Positions 1-9,337 of a stretch of 64,000 nt of DNA are shown one piece after another; the first letter of the stretch is position 1; each line of letters opens with the position of its first letter. A program made the position numbers and the translations under genes. Source of the stretch: JBBQVS01 sp038211295 (lineage in GTDB: Bacteria > Chloroflexota > Ktedonobacteria > Ktedonobacterales > Ktedonobacteraceae); assembly GCA_038211295.1 (NCBI GenBank), contig JBBQVS010000010.1, positions 17,393-81,392 of the forward strand, written 5' to 3'. The notes below the pieces were generated by a model. The model ran no database searches. It had not been told where the DNA came from and was given only the letters and a program-made list of their open reading frames with translations.

Positions 1-2
1 TA

Positions 3-206
3 CGTCTAGAAATTAAAGAAGAGGCAGAGAAACAAGGCTATAACATGTCGAGATTGGCAAGAAAGGCAGATATAGATTTAAAAACCGTACAACGTGTGTG
101 GCACGATCCAACGAAGGAAATAAGCACTAGCACGCTGGACAAGGTAGCAACTGCTCTAGGTTTGCCTGCTACTGATTTACTAGAAACTATAGAGAATGAG
201 AAATAA
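3..206 (+). CDS. XRE-family helix-turn-helix regulator, 5'-truncated by window edge
   Basis: The open frame enters from the left edge and encodes 67 residues ending in TAA. It reads as a Cro/C1-type helix-turn-helix: a first helix with MSRLARKADI, a recognition helix with KTVQRVWHDP, then STLDKVATALGLPATDLLE, the usual last helices of small XRE regulators. Family members bind DNA as dimers and often control neighbouring or their own genes. Only about one turn of helix seems to be missing at the N-terminus. The next gene, mutL, begins 175 bp downstream behind its own promoter-like sequence, so I see no operon link. The family assignment is firm; the target is unknown. Confidence 0.75.
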   Translation, partial: RLEIKEEAEKQGYNMSRLARKADIDLKTVQRVWHDPTKEISTSTLDKVATALGLPATDLLETIENEK

Positions 207-280
207 CAGAATTTCCTCTCTTTCAAGCGAGTTAGGCTGTACTTTTTGCTGGTAGGTATAAAAATGTATCTGACACGAAT

Positions 281-309
281 TTTACGACTATTCTATATTA
301 TGTTATAAT
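281..309 (+). promoter_or_regulatory. Extended -10 promoter before mutL
   Basis: TGTTATAAT at 301-309 is an extended -10 box (TG-N-TATAAT). A weak -35, TTTACG, lies at 281-286 with a 17-bp spacer. The start site would fall near 316 and give a leader of about 65 nt before mutL. Confidence 0.5.
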
Positions 310-381
310 GGTTTATGAACACTTGTTCTTATTATTCTCTGTATTTTTCTTCTATTCATTTGTTTATGGAGCGTCTTTATT

Positions 382-2448
382 ATGCCAATTCGTCAGCTCG
401 CGCCCGATGTTGCCGCGAAGATTGCGGCGGGTGAGGTGGTCGAACGACCTGCCTCCGTTGTGAAAGAACTCATCGAAAACAGCATCGACGCGGGTGCGAC
501 GCAAATCCGCGTTGACCTCGCGCAGGGTGGCCTACAACTGATTCGCGTTACCGATAATGGTTCAGGTATTCCTATCGCGGAACTTCCCCTCGCCCTCTCG
601 CGCCACGCCACCAGCAAGGTTGCGGAGATCGACGACCTTGAACATATTCACACGCTTGGCTTTCGCGGCGAAGCACTCGCGAGCCTTGCAGCCGTCGCTG
701 ACGTAACCCTGTTGAGTCGCCATAGAGACGCGGAGCAGGGCGCACAACTTCACGCCGCCAACGGGCAAATATCTGAGGTAACAACCGCGGCCTCGCCAGA
801 AGGAACGACGCTTACCGTTCGCAATCTGTTTAGCTCTGTGCCAGCGCGACTCAAGTTTCTCAAGAGCCGCAACACAGAGGTTAGCCACTGCCATCATTTG
901 CTGGAACAGTACGCGCTGGCCTATCCCGAAATTCGCTTCAACGTGTTTAGTGACAATAAACAAATCTTCGCCACCCCCGGCGACGGGCAACTCACAAGCG
1001 TGCTTGTCGAGGTCTATGGGGTACAGATCGCGGATCAGATGATCCCTGCCGGGGTGAGTATACAAACACCGTTAGCAGAACAGACATCCGAGGATACAAG
1101 TTACCCAATTGTGACGGGCTACGTGAGTCGGCCCGCGTGCTACAAAAGTACGCGCCAATTTATCTCATTTTTTGTCAATCGACGCTGGGTACTGAGCCGT
1201 ATGCTTACCTCCGCCGTAGAGGGTGCCTATCACTCGCTTCTATTAACGGGCCGTCATCCAATCGCGGTAATCAATATTCAGATTGACCCAACGCTCCTCG
1301 ATGTCAACGTGCATCCCGCGAAAACCGAGATTCGTTTTCTCAAAGAACGACGCGTCTTCGCTGCCATTCTCCGCGCTGTCCGCGCCGCCCTACTTGAAGA
1401 ACCCGCAATGGCGGAGTGGCAACCACGCGCGACGGAGGTTGAGTCACTCGCGAGTGACGAACTCGAACAAGCGGAGAACACAGACACGGGAGATAACGAC
1501 GAAACACTTTCTTTCATCGATAACGTGGAAGCTCCGCTACCGCAGGATAACCCCTGGCTCACAGTGACGGAAGAGGAAAGCGGCACCAGACCGCCGCCAT
1601 CCGCGCGTCTCTGGCAAAATCATATCCGCACACCTGAAAATGGACAAAAGAGACCTGTGACAGTGAGCGGTTCCGCGTGGCCCGTTCAAGCCCCCCCTCT
1701 CGAAGAGGAACCCGCAGTATTGCCTACACCTGAACCCGTTGCTGGGGACGTGGTAAAGGGAGCACAGCCCGATACTGCACACTCGGTTGAGGGCGCGACA
1801 ACATTAGCCTTAGCGGATGCTGTACAACACAATTTCCCTGGTCAGACGTATGAGCAACAGGCGCGGCGGCTCCCACGTCTGCGTGTCGTCGGGCAACTCT
1901 CGCAAAGCTATATCGTGACCGAGGGCGAAGACGGCATGTATCTCGTCGATCAGCACGCCGCGCACGAACGCATCTTATTGGAGCGTATGGTGGCGGCAAT
2001 GAAGGCACGTACTCCGATTGCCCAGTTGCTGCTGACACCCATGGATCTACCCCTCGCGCCAAGCGAGTTGGAGGCCGTCGAAGAGCATCAGCAACAGCTT
2101 ACCCAGATTGGCTTCTCGTTGGAAATGACTCAGAGCAACACGCTCTCGGTGCTTGCCGTACCGACAATTCTGGTCAAACAGATGAATGTGCGCTCTCTGC
2201 ACGAGTTGTTGATTGAACTTACCTCGCAGGATACGCTGGGACATACGGAGACCTGGGAGGAACGCGCGCTGGCGAATGTCGCATGTAAAGCGGCAATCAA
2301 GGCCAAGTACTTTTTGACGGTGAGTGAGATGCGCGAAATGATCGAGCAGTTAGAACAGACGCAAGCACCCTATAGCTGCTGTCATGGTCGTCCTACGATG
2401 GTACACTTTGGCCTGTCCGCGCTGGCACATGAATTTGAGAGGCGGTAA
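382..2448 (+). CDS. mutL: DNA mismatch repair protein MutL
   Basis: MutL links mismatch recognition by MutS to strand incision. The N-terminal GHKL ATPase is clear: ELIENSIDAG near residue 30, DNGSGI near 59 and GFRGEAL near 94. A proline- and acid-rich linker of about 150 residues follows. The C-terminal dimerisation domain carries the metal-dependent endonuclease signature DQHAAHERILLE (DQHA-x2-E-x4-E) near residue 521, ACKAAIKA near 634 and CCHGRP near 666. By the family rule this is therefore a nicking MutL, as in bacteria lacking Dam/MutH. The 688-residue length is normal for the nicking type with a long linker. The next gene, priA, starts 5 bp after the stop, so the two are probably co-transcribed. 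Confidence 0.97.
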   Translation: MPIRQLAPDVAAKIAAGEVVERPASVVKELIENSIDAGATQIRVDLAQGGLQLIRVTDNGSGIPIAELPLALSRHATSKVAEIDDLEHIHTLGFRGEALASLAAVADVTLLSRHRDAEQGAQLHAANGQISEVTTAASPEGTTLTVRNLFSSVPARLKFLKSRNTEVSHCHHLLEQYALAYPEIRFNVFSDNKQIFATPGDGQLTSVLVEVYGVQIADQMIPAGVSIQTPLAEQTSEDTSYPIVTGYVSRPACYKSTRQFISFFVNRRWVLSRMLTSAVEGAYHSLLLTGRHPIAVINIQIDPTLLDVNVHPAKTEIRFLKERRVFAAILRAVRAALLEEPAMAEWQPRATEVESLASDELEQAENTDTGDNDETLSFIDNVEAPLPQDNPWLTVTEEESGTRPPPSARLWQNHIRTPENGQKRPVTVSGSAWPVQAPPLEEEPAVLPTPEPVAGDVVKGAQPDTAHSVEGATTLALADAVQHNFPGQTYEQQARRLPRLRVVGQLSQSYIVTEGEDGMYLVDQHAAHERILLERMVAAMKARTPIAQLLLTPMDLPLAPSELEAVEEHQQQLTQIGFSLEMTQSNTLSVLAVPTILVKQMNVRSLHELLIELTSQDTLGHTETWEERALANVACKAAIKAKYFLTVSEMREMIEQLEQTQAPYSCCHGRPTMVHFGLSALAHEFERR

Positions 2449-2453
2449 ACACA

Positions 2454-5060
2454 ATGTTAGCCGATATTTTGACCGCTTCCGCGAGTTGGCAGGCGGAACA
2501 CCCCTTGCTGACCTATCTTGTGCCAGAAGAGTTTCAGGCCGACCTACGCCCTGGGCAACTCGTCGCGATTCCCTACGGCAAGCAACTGGTCGAGGGCATT
2601 GTCTGGACAATCGCGGAGAACGAGTACGAGACACTCAATTTTTCCAGCGAGGATGAGGTGCTGCGTCCACTCAACGCGATTCTCGACCTTGAACCCGCGC
2701 TCCTGCCACATCAACGCGCTCTCGCGGAATGGATGGCGGACTACTATGTGACACCGTTAGCATTTGTCGCGCTGATGATGCTCCCCCCCGGCCTGATGCA
2801 ACGCTCGCAGGTTGTCTTACATCTGGTTAAAGACGACGAAGCACCCGTTGAGGCAAATGAGCAGACGCTGCGTATTCGTGCGCTGGTTGGCCTGTTACTT
2901 GAGGAGGGCGAACTGGATATCGAACGACTCAAGGAGATGCTTGGCCCCAAACGCGCGAAAGAGGTACTCAAAGAGGCACTGGAAAGCGGCATTATTCAGC
3001 GCGATGCCCAGCTGCACACGCCACAGGCTAAACCAAAAGTACAGCGCATTGTACAGCTTGTGGCACAAGGTGAAATGCTCGCGGCATGGCGGCAACGCGT
3101 GGAAGAGCAGGCGCGACAGAACGCGGTGCAATTCGCGAATGTAGATATGGCTCCCGACAATGTACGGCGGCGGCCCATTGGCAAGAGTAAGAGTACCATA
3201 CCCGACCCCTGGGCGTTGCCGGGCATGATTGCGACCCTGACGCTTACTGAAGAGGACAAAGAAAGTCTGGTCGCGCGTCGCCTGCTTGCCGCGCTTGACC
3301 TGCTACAACAAGCTCCCGCCTCTGGTCAACAGTGGACGCCGGGCATGTTATGTAAAGCGTGTGAGCTGACACCCGCGCAACTGCAACGCCTTGTGCGCGA
3401 CAATATTATCACCATTGAGCGAACAGAGGTACGGCGCAATCCCTTTCTGGGCCGCGCCATTCCTGCCTCGACGCCGCTTAACCTCACATCCGAACAACGA
3501 CAGGCTGTGGACACCATTCTTGGCGATGCCTCACATCCTATTTTGTTGCACGGTGTAACGGGCAGTGGCAAGACAGAGGTGTATCTACAGGCACTCGCGG
3601 CGGTTATCGCGCAGGGCAAACGCGGTATTGTGCTTGTGCCGGAGATCGCGCTGACAACGCAGGCGGTACAGCGTGTCGCGGGTCGTTTTCCTGAACGTGT
3701 CGCGGTTATTCACAGTGAGTTGAGCGCGGGCGAACGCTACGATGAGTGGCGGCGTATCCGTGACGGGAAAGTTGACGTTGTGATTGGTTCGCGTTCCGCG
3801 CTGTTCGCGCCAATCTCTAACCTTGGCATCATCATTGTGGACGAGGAACACGAAGCGGCTTACAAACAAGGGGAGCGCAAACCAACCTACCACGCGCGTA
3901 TGAGTGCGCTTGTGCTGGGTAATATTCTACATATTCCGGTTGTGCTTGGCAGTGCCACGCCCTCCGTCGAAACGTTTTACCGGGCCGAGCAAGGCATGTA
4001 TCGGCTCGTAGAATTGCCGGGACGCATCGGAGCGTCGCTTCCGCCTGTCGAGATTGTCGATTTACGCGCGGAGTTGCACACGGGCAACACCAGTATCATC
4101 AGTCGCCGCCTACAAGAAGAGTTAGAGCAGGTCTTGAACAAGAGGCAACAGGCAATTCTTTTTCTCAACCGACGTGGTGCGGCGAGTTGCGTTCTATGTC
4201 GCGACTGTGGCTATACCGCCCTGTGTGACCGTTGCGATATTCCATTGACGTACCACTCTACCGAGCGTATTTTGCTCTGCCACTATTGTGGACGCAACAG
4301 TAAGATGCTACAGTTCTGCCCGAATTGCAATAGTTCTGGTATCCGCTACTTTGGATTAGGCACGGAGAAGGTGCAGGAGACCATTCAGAGAGCGTTTCCT
4401 GACGCCCGTATTCTGCGCTGGGATAAAGACACGGCTCGTAACCGCCGCGCCCACGAGCAATTACTGGACCGTTTTGCCAACCGCGAAGCCGACATCATGG
4501 TTGGCACACAGATGATCGCGAAGGGGCTTGACTTGCCCGGCGTAACACTGGTCGGCGTCGTCTCGGCGGACATCGCGCTCAACCTGCCCGATTACGCATC
4601 GCCCGAACGCGCCTTTACCATTCTTACGCAGGTCGCGGGCCGTGCGGGTCGTGGTGCTGAAGCGGGACGCGTCATCATCCAGACCTTCAATCCACAACAT
4701 TTTTGCATCGATGCCGCGTCCCGCCACGACTACCACGAGTTTTATCAGGCGGAAATAGAGGCACGTCAACGGTACGGCTACCCTCCGTTTCGGCAGTTTG
4801 TCAAATTCACCTACAGTCACGAGAACCGCCACCGTTGCCAGAACGAGGCGTTGTTGCTCGCGGAACGGCTCAACACCTGGATTGAACGGCTCCAACTGCC
4901 CGCCACCGATATCGTCGGCCCTGCACCCGCCATGATGGAGCGTATCCGTAGCAAGTATCGCTGGCAACTTATCGCACGTGGCCCCAACCTGCACCGCCTG
5001 CTACGCGTTGTTGATGCCCCCAATTGGGAGGTCGATATCGACCCCGTGAGTACGGTGTAA
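2454..5060 (+). CDS. priA: Primosomal protein N' (replication restart helicase PriA)
   Basis: PriA recognises stalled forks, reloads the replisome and unwinds DNA 3' to 5'. Visible features are a Walker A motif GVTGSGKTEVY near residue 366, a DEEH box (VDEEHEAAYK) near 461, and an eight-cysteine zinc-binding insert between about 580 and 630 (CVLCRDCGYTALCDRC and then two CxxC pairs). The C-terminal helicase part has QVAGRAGRG. At 868 residues it is longer than the E. coli protein (about 730); the extra length lies mainly before the helicase core. The gene sits directly behind mutL. A decayed palindromic repeat lies just after the stop codon. Confidence 0.97.
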   Translation: MLADILTASASWQAEHPLLTYLVPEEFQADLRPGQLVAIPYGKQLVEGIVWTIAENEYETLNFSSEDEVLRPLNAILDLEPALLPHQRALAEWMADYYVTPLAFVALMMLPPGLMQRSQVVLHLVKDDEAPVEANEQTLRIRALVGLLLEEGELDIERLKEMLGPKRAKEVLKEALESGIIQRDAQLHTPQAKPKVQRIVQLVAQGEMLAAWRQRVEEQARQNAVQFANVDMAPDNVRRRPIGKSKSTIPDPWALPGMIATLTLTEEDKESLVARRLLAALDLLQQAPASGQQWTPGMLCKACELTPAQLQRLVRDNIITIERTEVRRNPFLGRAIPASTPLNLTSEQRQAVDTILGDASHPILLHGVTGSGKTEVYLQALAAVIAQGKRGIVLVPEIALTTQAVQRVAGRFPERVAVIHSELSAGERYDEWRRIRDGKVDVVIGSRSALFAPISNLGIIIVDEEHEAAYKQGERKPTYHARMSALVLGNILHIPVVLGSATPSVETFYRAEQGMYRLVELPGRIGASLPPVEIVDLRAELHTGNTSIISRRLQEELEQVLNKRQQAILFLNRRGAASCVLCRDCGYTALCDRCDIPLTYHSTERILLCHYCGRNSKMLQFCPNCNSSGIRYFGLGTEKVQETIQRAFPDARILRWDKDTARNRRAHEQLLDRFANREADIMVGTQMIAKGLDLPGVTLVGVVSADIALNLPDYASPERAFTILTQVAGRAGRGAEAGRVIIQTFNPQHFCIDAASRHDYHEFYQAEIEARQRYGYPPFRQFVKFTYSHENRHRCQNEALLLAERLNTWIERLQLPATDIVGPAPAMMERIRSKYRWQLIARGPNLHRLLRVVDAPNWEVDIDPVSTV

Positions 5061-5075
5061 ATGCACGTGTGAAAA

Positions 5076-5098
5076 GAGGGAGACCGCAAGAGTCTCTC
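5076..5098. repeat. Decayed copy of palindromic repeat family B
   Basis: An imperfect inverted repeat, GAGGGAGAC and GTCTCTC around a CGCAAGA loop, lies 15 bp after priA. It resembles the better-conserved copies at 16913-16993 and 56210-56288. Confidence 0.5.
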
Positions 5099-5166
5099 AA
5101 TGTCTCAATACCTGTCACCCTCTCGTGTTGCTCGAACGTGATACAAAAGAGAAAAGGAGCTATACT

Positions 5167-5394
5167 ATGGCAGACAATGACAAACTCAAGGCAGGCGATC
5201 ACGTCGAGTGGGAGACATCCCAGGGCAAGACATCGGGTACGGTGAAAAAGAAGATCATCGAACCAACTGACATCAAAAAGCACCATGTCGCGGCCTCAAA
5301 GGACAATCCCGAATACATCGTCGAAAGCGATAAATCAGGTAAAGAGGCGGCCCATAAACCAGGCGAATTGAAGAAAACACAAGAAAAAAAATAA
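5167..5394 (+). CDS. DUF2945 (hypervirulence-associated Tudor-like) small protein
   Basis: This 75-residue, highly charged, lysine-rich protein matches the DUF2945 pattern: KAGDHVEWETSQGKTSGTVKKKI near the start, then a segment ending in NPEYIVESDKSGKEAAHKPG. The family forms a small Tudor-like beta-barrel of unknown function and often sits beside stress genes. I chose the ATG at 5167 because GAAAAGGAGC ends 6 nt before it; an upstream in-frame TTG/ATG-like extension lacks such a site. It lies alone between priA and a strong bidirectional terminator. Confidence 0.85.
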   Translation: MADNDKLKAGDHVEWETSQGKTSGTVKKKIIEPTDIKKHHVAASKDNPEYIVESDKSGKEAAHKPGELKKTQEKK

Positions 5395-5436
5395 TACTCA
5401 TCAGGTTATACTAAGTAGTATAACCTGATGAGTATT
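5393..5436. terminator. Perfect 20-bp hairpin between convergent genes
   Basis: The arms 5393-5412 and 5417-5436 are perfectly complementary, with a 4-nt AAGT loop. The hairpin overlaps the stop of the DUF2945 gene and ends 10 bp before the stop of the opposing NUDIX gene. It has A-rich and T-rich flanks on the two sides, so it can terminate both. Confidence 0.85.
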
Positions 5437-5446
5437 ATATCGACGT

Positions 5447-5935
5447 TTATACGCGTTGATAGTTCCAGCTAAGACTTTCCCCATGTTCATAGGGCATGAT
5501 GCCGTGAAAGGGGCGCGTGTCGGCGTCAAAGACCATTGGTAAAAAGTAGCGGTCACTGGGCCAGATAGCTACCGTTAAAACCGAGTCCAGTGGCACCCAC
5601 TCAAGAGTTCCCTCGTTGTTGTCTGTGAGCTGATCGCCGTGCCAATTATTCACAAGAAAAATAAAGCCGAACCAGTCTTCACCATTTTTGCCAAAACCGG
5701 GCCATGAAATGGTGCCACGCAAAACTGCATGGTCAACAATCAATCCCGACTCTTCGCGGATTTCGCGGCTCAACCCGCTCACGATATCCTCGTTTGCCTC
5801 GACTTTGCCGCCCAGACCATTATATTTTCCATAATGAATATCGTCGGGCCGCTTATTGCGGTGTACCATCAGCACATGCTTACCGTCAAGCGACAAAATA
5901 TAGCCAAGTGTAGCAAGTACAGGTGTATATTTCAT
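5447..5935 (-). CDS. NUDIX hydrolase, MutT/8-oxo-dGTP diphosphatase type
   Basis: The protein has 162 residues with a perfect Nudix box, GKVEANED followed by REIREESGL (G-x5-E-x7-REUxEExGU), preceded by KYNGLGG. This box binds the metal and the pyrophosphate of nucleotide substrates. The MKYTPVLATLGYIL start and the HRNKRPDDIHYGKYNGLGGK context resemble 8-oxo-(d)GTP diphosphatases that clean the nucleotide pool, but substrate range cannot be read from sequence. I set the start at 5935 because an AAAGGGA site precedes it; a longer open frame upstream is cysteine-rich and unlike the family. The gene converges on the DUF2945 gene and is divergent from the dehydrogenase at 6088. Confidence 0.9.
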   Translation of the reverse strand: MKYTPVLATLGYILSLDGKHVLMVHRNKRPDDIHYGKYNGLGGKVEANEDIVSGLSREIREESGLIVDHAVLRGTISWPGFGKNGEDWFGFIFLVNNWHGDQLTDNNEGTLEWVPLDSVLTVAIWPSDRYFLPMVFDADTRPFHGIMPYEHGESLSWNYQRV

Positions 5936-6087
5936 ACCGTTTGTTTCCCTTTGCCTGTGAGAATTTATGCAGACAAAACTGCTTACCTCTATTTTACCCA
6001 CTTCCCCAGGTGTATCTCTCTTTAGGTATACACACGTACCACAAGTACCTATTCTTTTCAAAGTACACAAATGGAGTATAAAATTTC

Positions 6088-6960
6088 ATGGCAAGCTCAA
6101 AAACAATGCAAGACAAAATTTGTCTCGTGACCGGCGCGACCTCCGGCATGGGCAAAGAGACCGCGCTTGGTCTCGCGCGTCAGGGCGCGACAGTTGTGCT
6201 AGTCGCACGTAGCAAAAACAAGGGTGAAGAGACGCGACAAGAAATTACGCGTCAGAGCGGTAACGAGAACATCGACCTATTGCTCGCTGACCTTTCTTCG
6301 CAGCAGGAGGTTCGCAGGCTCGCGGCGGAGTTCCAGGCGAAATATAAACAGTTACACATCCTCGTCAACAACGCGGGTGCAGTCTTTACTAAACGCCAAA
6401 CGACGGTTGATGGTCTGGAGATGACCTTCGCGCTCGACCACCTCGCCTACTTTTTGCTCACGAACCTATTGCTAGATACGATTAGAGCTAGCGCACCCGC
6501 GCGTATCATCAATATCAGTTCGCAGGCCCAGGGTACAGGTAAAATCAACTTTGCAGACCTACAGAGCGAGAAAAGCTATGGTGCCTTTGGCTTTACCGCG
6601 TATTCACAGGCCAAGCTTGCCAATGTCATGTTCACTTACGAGCTGGCACGTCGCTTGCAAGGCACAAGCGTTACCGTGAATGCCGTCGGCCCTGGCCCTG
6701 TCTCCACCAACTTCGGTTTTGACAACGGTGGCGTTGTCAAAAGGTTGAGCACATGGATAGGCCGCTTGGGCAAGACACCCGTCGATGCCGCCAAGACTGC
6801 TATCCGCCTTGCCTCTTCCCCCGAAATGGAAGGCGAGACTGGCAAATTTTACTATAGTGAGCGCGAAATCCATTCCTCGAAACTCTCACACAACGTCGCA
6901 GTTCAGAAGCGGCTCTGGGACGTAAGCGAACAACTTATAAAGGCTCCGGTAAACGTGTAG
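6088..6960 (+). CDS. Short-chain dehydrogenase/reductase, retinol-dehydrogenase-like
   Basis: This is a classical SDR of 290 residues: TGATSGMGK near residue 15 binds NAD(P), NNAG follows near 93, then the ISSQ serine region and the catalytic AYSQAK (YxxxK) near 178. The insertion after the serine (GKINFADL) and the PGPVSTNFG segment match the retinol-dehydrogenase/WW-oxidoreductase-like subgroup. The substrate is unknown. It is a single gene with a divergent NUDIX gene upstream, and is followed by a palindromic repeat. Confidence 0.9.
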   Translation: MASSKTMQDKICLVTGATSGMGKETALGLARQGATVVLVARSKNKGEETRQEITRQSGNENIDLLLADLSSQQEVRRLAAEFQAKYKQLHILVNNAGAVFTKRQTTVDGLEMTFALDHLAYFLLTNLLLDTIRASAPARIINISSQAQGTGKINFADLQSEKSYGAFGFTAYSQAKLANVMFTYELARRLQGTSVTVNAVGPGPVSTNFGFDNGGVVKRLSTWIGRLGKTPVDAAKTAIRLASSPEMEGETGKFYYSEREIHSSKLSHNVAVQKRLWDVSEQLIKAPVNV

Positions 6961-6984
6961 CACATGTGTGGCTATGCCACGCTG

Positions 6985-7050
6985 GAACGCGGGCCACGAA
7001 ATGGCGATACCCTGTTGTATAGTAGTGGCGCGGCTTGTCCGCGCCATGCC
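6985..7050. repeat. Palindromic repeat family A, copy 1
   Basis: The core hairpin TGGCGCGG-CTTGT-CCGCGCCA (7026-7046) is preceded by a conserved flank with GCGATACCC and GTATAGTAG. The same flank and hairpin recur at 9258-9296 and, inverted, at 10896-10998. It lies between the stops of two convergent genes. Confidence 0.8.
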
Positions 7051-7101
7051 CCCCTGCGCCTCATCACACTCCTTACCCGCACCATACTTCTCCACTACGC
7101 G

Positions 7102-8517
7102 TCATTGTGTATCACGCCTCTTGTCTAACCACTTTTTGATGCTTGCCTCTTTGCCCTGTTGCCCTGGCTCGTAGTAATGTTTCGCCTGTAAACGTTCTGG
7201 TAGATATTCCTGCACCTTCACGGGTGGCGGCCTATCAGGATCGTCAATTTGCATCTCTTTATAATAGTCGTGAGCGTACCTGTACTCTTTGCCATAGCCC
7301 AAGTCTTTCATCAGGCGCGTGGGCGCGTTACGAATTTGCAAAGGGATGGGATCGTTGTACGCTTGTTGCACATCGGCTTGTACACGCTCGTATGCCTCCG
7401 TGAGCGCGTTGCTTTTTGGCGCGGTTGCCAGATACACAACCGCCTGTGCTAGCGCGAGTTTCGCCTCTGGCAGACCAACAAAATGTACCGCTTGCTGGGC
7501 AGCGACACAGACCAGCAATGCCTGCGGGTCCGCCATTCCGACATCCTCCGACGCGAACCGTATCAGACGACGCACAATATACAACGGGTCTTCGCCTGCC
7601 TCAACCATACGGACAAGCCAGTAGAGGCTCGCGTCCGGATCGGAGCCGCGTAAGGATTTGTGCAGTGCTGAAATTGTATCGAAATGCTGATCGCCGCCTT
7701 TGTCGTAGAGCAAGGCGCGATGCTGCATGACCTCTTCGACCAACGATAACGTAATTGTGCGTTGACTCTCGTCACCCACCGCGTTCTCGTAGCTTCCGTG
7801 TGCCGCGAGTTCGAGCACGTTCAGGGCAGTGCGTGCGTCCCCATTCGCGAAGACCGCGACTGCTGTCAGCGCGTCGTCATCGATACGCATGTTCAGCGTA
7901 CCCAGACCGCGCGTGTCGTCTACGAGTGCGCGGCGCAGAATACTCTGTACCTGCTCCTCGCTTAGTCCTTTGAGCGTGAAGACGCGACAACGCGACAAGA
8001 GCGCGGCATTGACCTCGAAGCTAGGATTCTCGGTTGTCGCGCCAATCAGCGTGACGACGCCGCGCTCGACGTGTGGCAACACCGCATCTTGCTGTGATTT
8101 GTTGAAGCGGTGAATTTCGTCGATAAAAAGGAGCGTATGTTGTTTGGAGAATTGACGTAGCTTGCTGGCTTCATCCATGACTTTCCGCAGGTCAGCGACA
8201 CCCGCCGAAACAGCACTCAGCGTAATGAAACGCGCGTGTGTATGGTGCGCGATTACCTCGGCAAGCGTCGTTTTGCCGCTACCCGGTGGCCCCCACAAAA
8301 TAATCGAGGTCAGGCGGTCAGACTCGATTGTGCGGCGCAACAGACGGCCCGCCCCTACAAGATGTTCTTGCCCCACAATCTCATCAAGTGTGCGGGGACG
8401 CATCCGCGCCGCGAGTGGCTCGTCCGTCCTTGTCGTTGCTTGTGGATGTTGAATACTCAGCCCCTTTTTCGCGGGGACTTCATCAGTAGCATCGAAAAGT
8501 GATGTTTGCTCTGTCAT
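7102..8517 (-). CDS. rarA: Replication-associated recombination protein RarA (MgsA)
   Basis: RarA is a clamp-loader-like AAA+ ATPase that acts at stalled forks and binds SSB. The 471-residue protein has RMRPRTLDEIVGQEHLVG near the start, Walker A WGPPGSGKTT, Walker B FIDEIHRFNK, sensor-1 IGATTENPSFEVN, and the C-terminal tetramerisation part ending with KYYPERL-like residues (EYLPERLQAKHYYEPG). The ATG at 8517 has GGAGCG 5 nt upstream and is preferred over a start nine codons earlier. The gene is divergent from bioY. Confidence 0.96.
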   Translation of the reverse strand: MTEQTSLFDATDEVPAKKGLSIQHPQATTRTDEPLAARMRPRTLDEIVGQEHLVGAGRLLRRTIESDRLTSIILWGPPGSGKTTLAEVIAHHTHARFITLSAVSAGVADLRKVMDEASKLRQFSKQHTLLFIDEIHRFNKSQQDAVLPHVERGVVTLIGATTENPSFEVNAALLSRCRVFTLKGLSEEQVQSILRRALVDDTRGLGTLNMRIDDDALTAVAVFANGDARTALNVLELAAHGSYENAVGDESQRTITLSLVEEVMQHRALLYDKGGDQHFDTISALHKSLRGSDPDASLYWLVRMVEAGEDPLYIVRRLIRFASEDVGMADPQALLVCVAAQQAVHFVGLPEAKLALAQAVVYLATAPKSNALTEAYERVQADVQQAYNDPIPLQIRNAPTRLMKDLGYGKEYRYAHDYYKEMQIDDPDRPPPVKVQEYLPERLQAKHYYEPGQQGKEASIKKWLDKRRDTQ

Positions 8518-8575
8518 AAACGCTCCATATGCTTTCCACCTCATTCTGACCTATCAAAGCACCCCTGTCAGCATG

Positions 8576-8581
8576 TATAAT
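8576..8581 (+). promoter_or_regulatory. -10 box before bioY
   Basis: A consensus TATAAT lies 44 bp before the bioY start; no good -35 is seen. I see no BirA-type operator palindrome in the short leader. Confidence 0.4.
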
Positions 8582-8625
8582 GAGGGACAACACTATCGTT
8601 TGCATACGTAAAGGAGTAGCTTTTC

Positions 8626-9234
8626 ATGGCGATTGCTTCCGGTACAACTCTCGCGGACTATCTTGTTCCCACGCGCAACACCTCTCGCAGCAAAACATTG
8701 TTACGAGATGGCCTACTGATACTCGGCTTCAGTTTATTTCTCGCACTTTGTTCTCAGCTATCTTTTGTGCTTCCATCTACCGTCGTTCCCATAACTCTGC
8801 AAACCTTAGCGGTACTGCTCACGGGTGCGGCACTTGGCAGCAAGCGCGGCGGTCTGGCGATGCTGGCCTACCTCGCGGAAGGTGCTGCTGGCCTCCCTGT
8901 ATTCGCGGGTGGCGCGAGTGGTTTTATCAAACTCATTGGTTTCACCGGCGGCTACCTCTGGGCCTTTCCAGTCGCGGCCTTTGTAGTCGGCCTCCTGTGC
9001 GAGCGCGGCCTTGACCGGCGGCTCCTCACGTCAGCGTTCGCTATGCTGCCCGGCACGCTGATTATCTATGCCTTTGGTGCCGTCTGGCTCGCATTCGCGC
9101 TTCATCTCAGCGCAGCGCAGGCGTTCGCGGCAGGCGTCCTGCCCTTCATCCCTGGCGACCTGCTCAAACTCATCATCGCCGCCGCCCTGCTACCGATTGC
9201 ATGGGCGATTGTGCGCCGCCGCACTACACTGTAA
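8626..9234 (+). CDS. bioY: Biotin transporter BioY
   Basis: BioY is the membrane substrate-binding (S) component for biotin uptake, alone or with an ECF energy module. The 202-residue protein has about six hydrophobic segments and the family motifs VPITLQTLAVLLTGAALGSKRG, AEGAAGLPVFAGG and the closing PFIPGDLLKLIIAAALLP. A good AAGGAG site precedes the ATG. No bioM/bioN ATPase or permease genes are nearby, so it would work alone or with a shared ECF module encoded elsewhere. Confidence 0.95.
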   Translation: MAIASGTTLADYLVPTRNTSRSKTLLRDGLLILGFSLFLALCSQLSFVLPSTVVPITLQTLAVLLTGAALGSKRGGLAMLAYLAEGAAGLPVFAGGASGFIKLIGFTGGYLWAFPVAAFVVGLLCERGLDRRLLTSAFAMLPGTLIIYAFGAVWLAFALHLSAAQAFAAGVLPFIPGDLLKLIIAAALLPIAWAIVRRRTTL

Positions 9235-9257
9235 AAGAGCCGCCTAAGCAGCGAACC

Positions 9258-9296
9258 CCATCGTATAGTAGTGGCGCGGCTTGCCCGCGCCATGCC
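9258..9296. repeat. Palindromic repeat family A, copy 2
   Basis: It has the same flank (CCCCATCGTATAGTAGTG) and hairpin (TGGCGCGG/CCGCGCCA, loop CTTGC) as the copy near 7020. It sits between the convergent bioY and radical-SAM genes. Confidence 0.8.
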
Positions 9297-9337
9297 TTCC
9301 GCCCGCGCTATACACTTCTCATCGCCTAATGTACTTC

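Noticed and set aside
4461..4994. Open frame of 177 codons opposite priA
   Set aside because: It lies inside the conserved helicase part of priA and shows no protein-like features of its own.
8545..8625. Biotin-operator or riboswitch before bioY
   Set aside because: The leader is short and shows no dyad like a BirA site. Only a -10 box could be supported.
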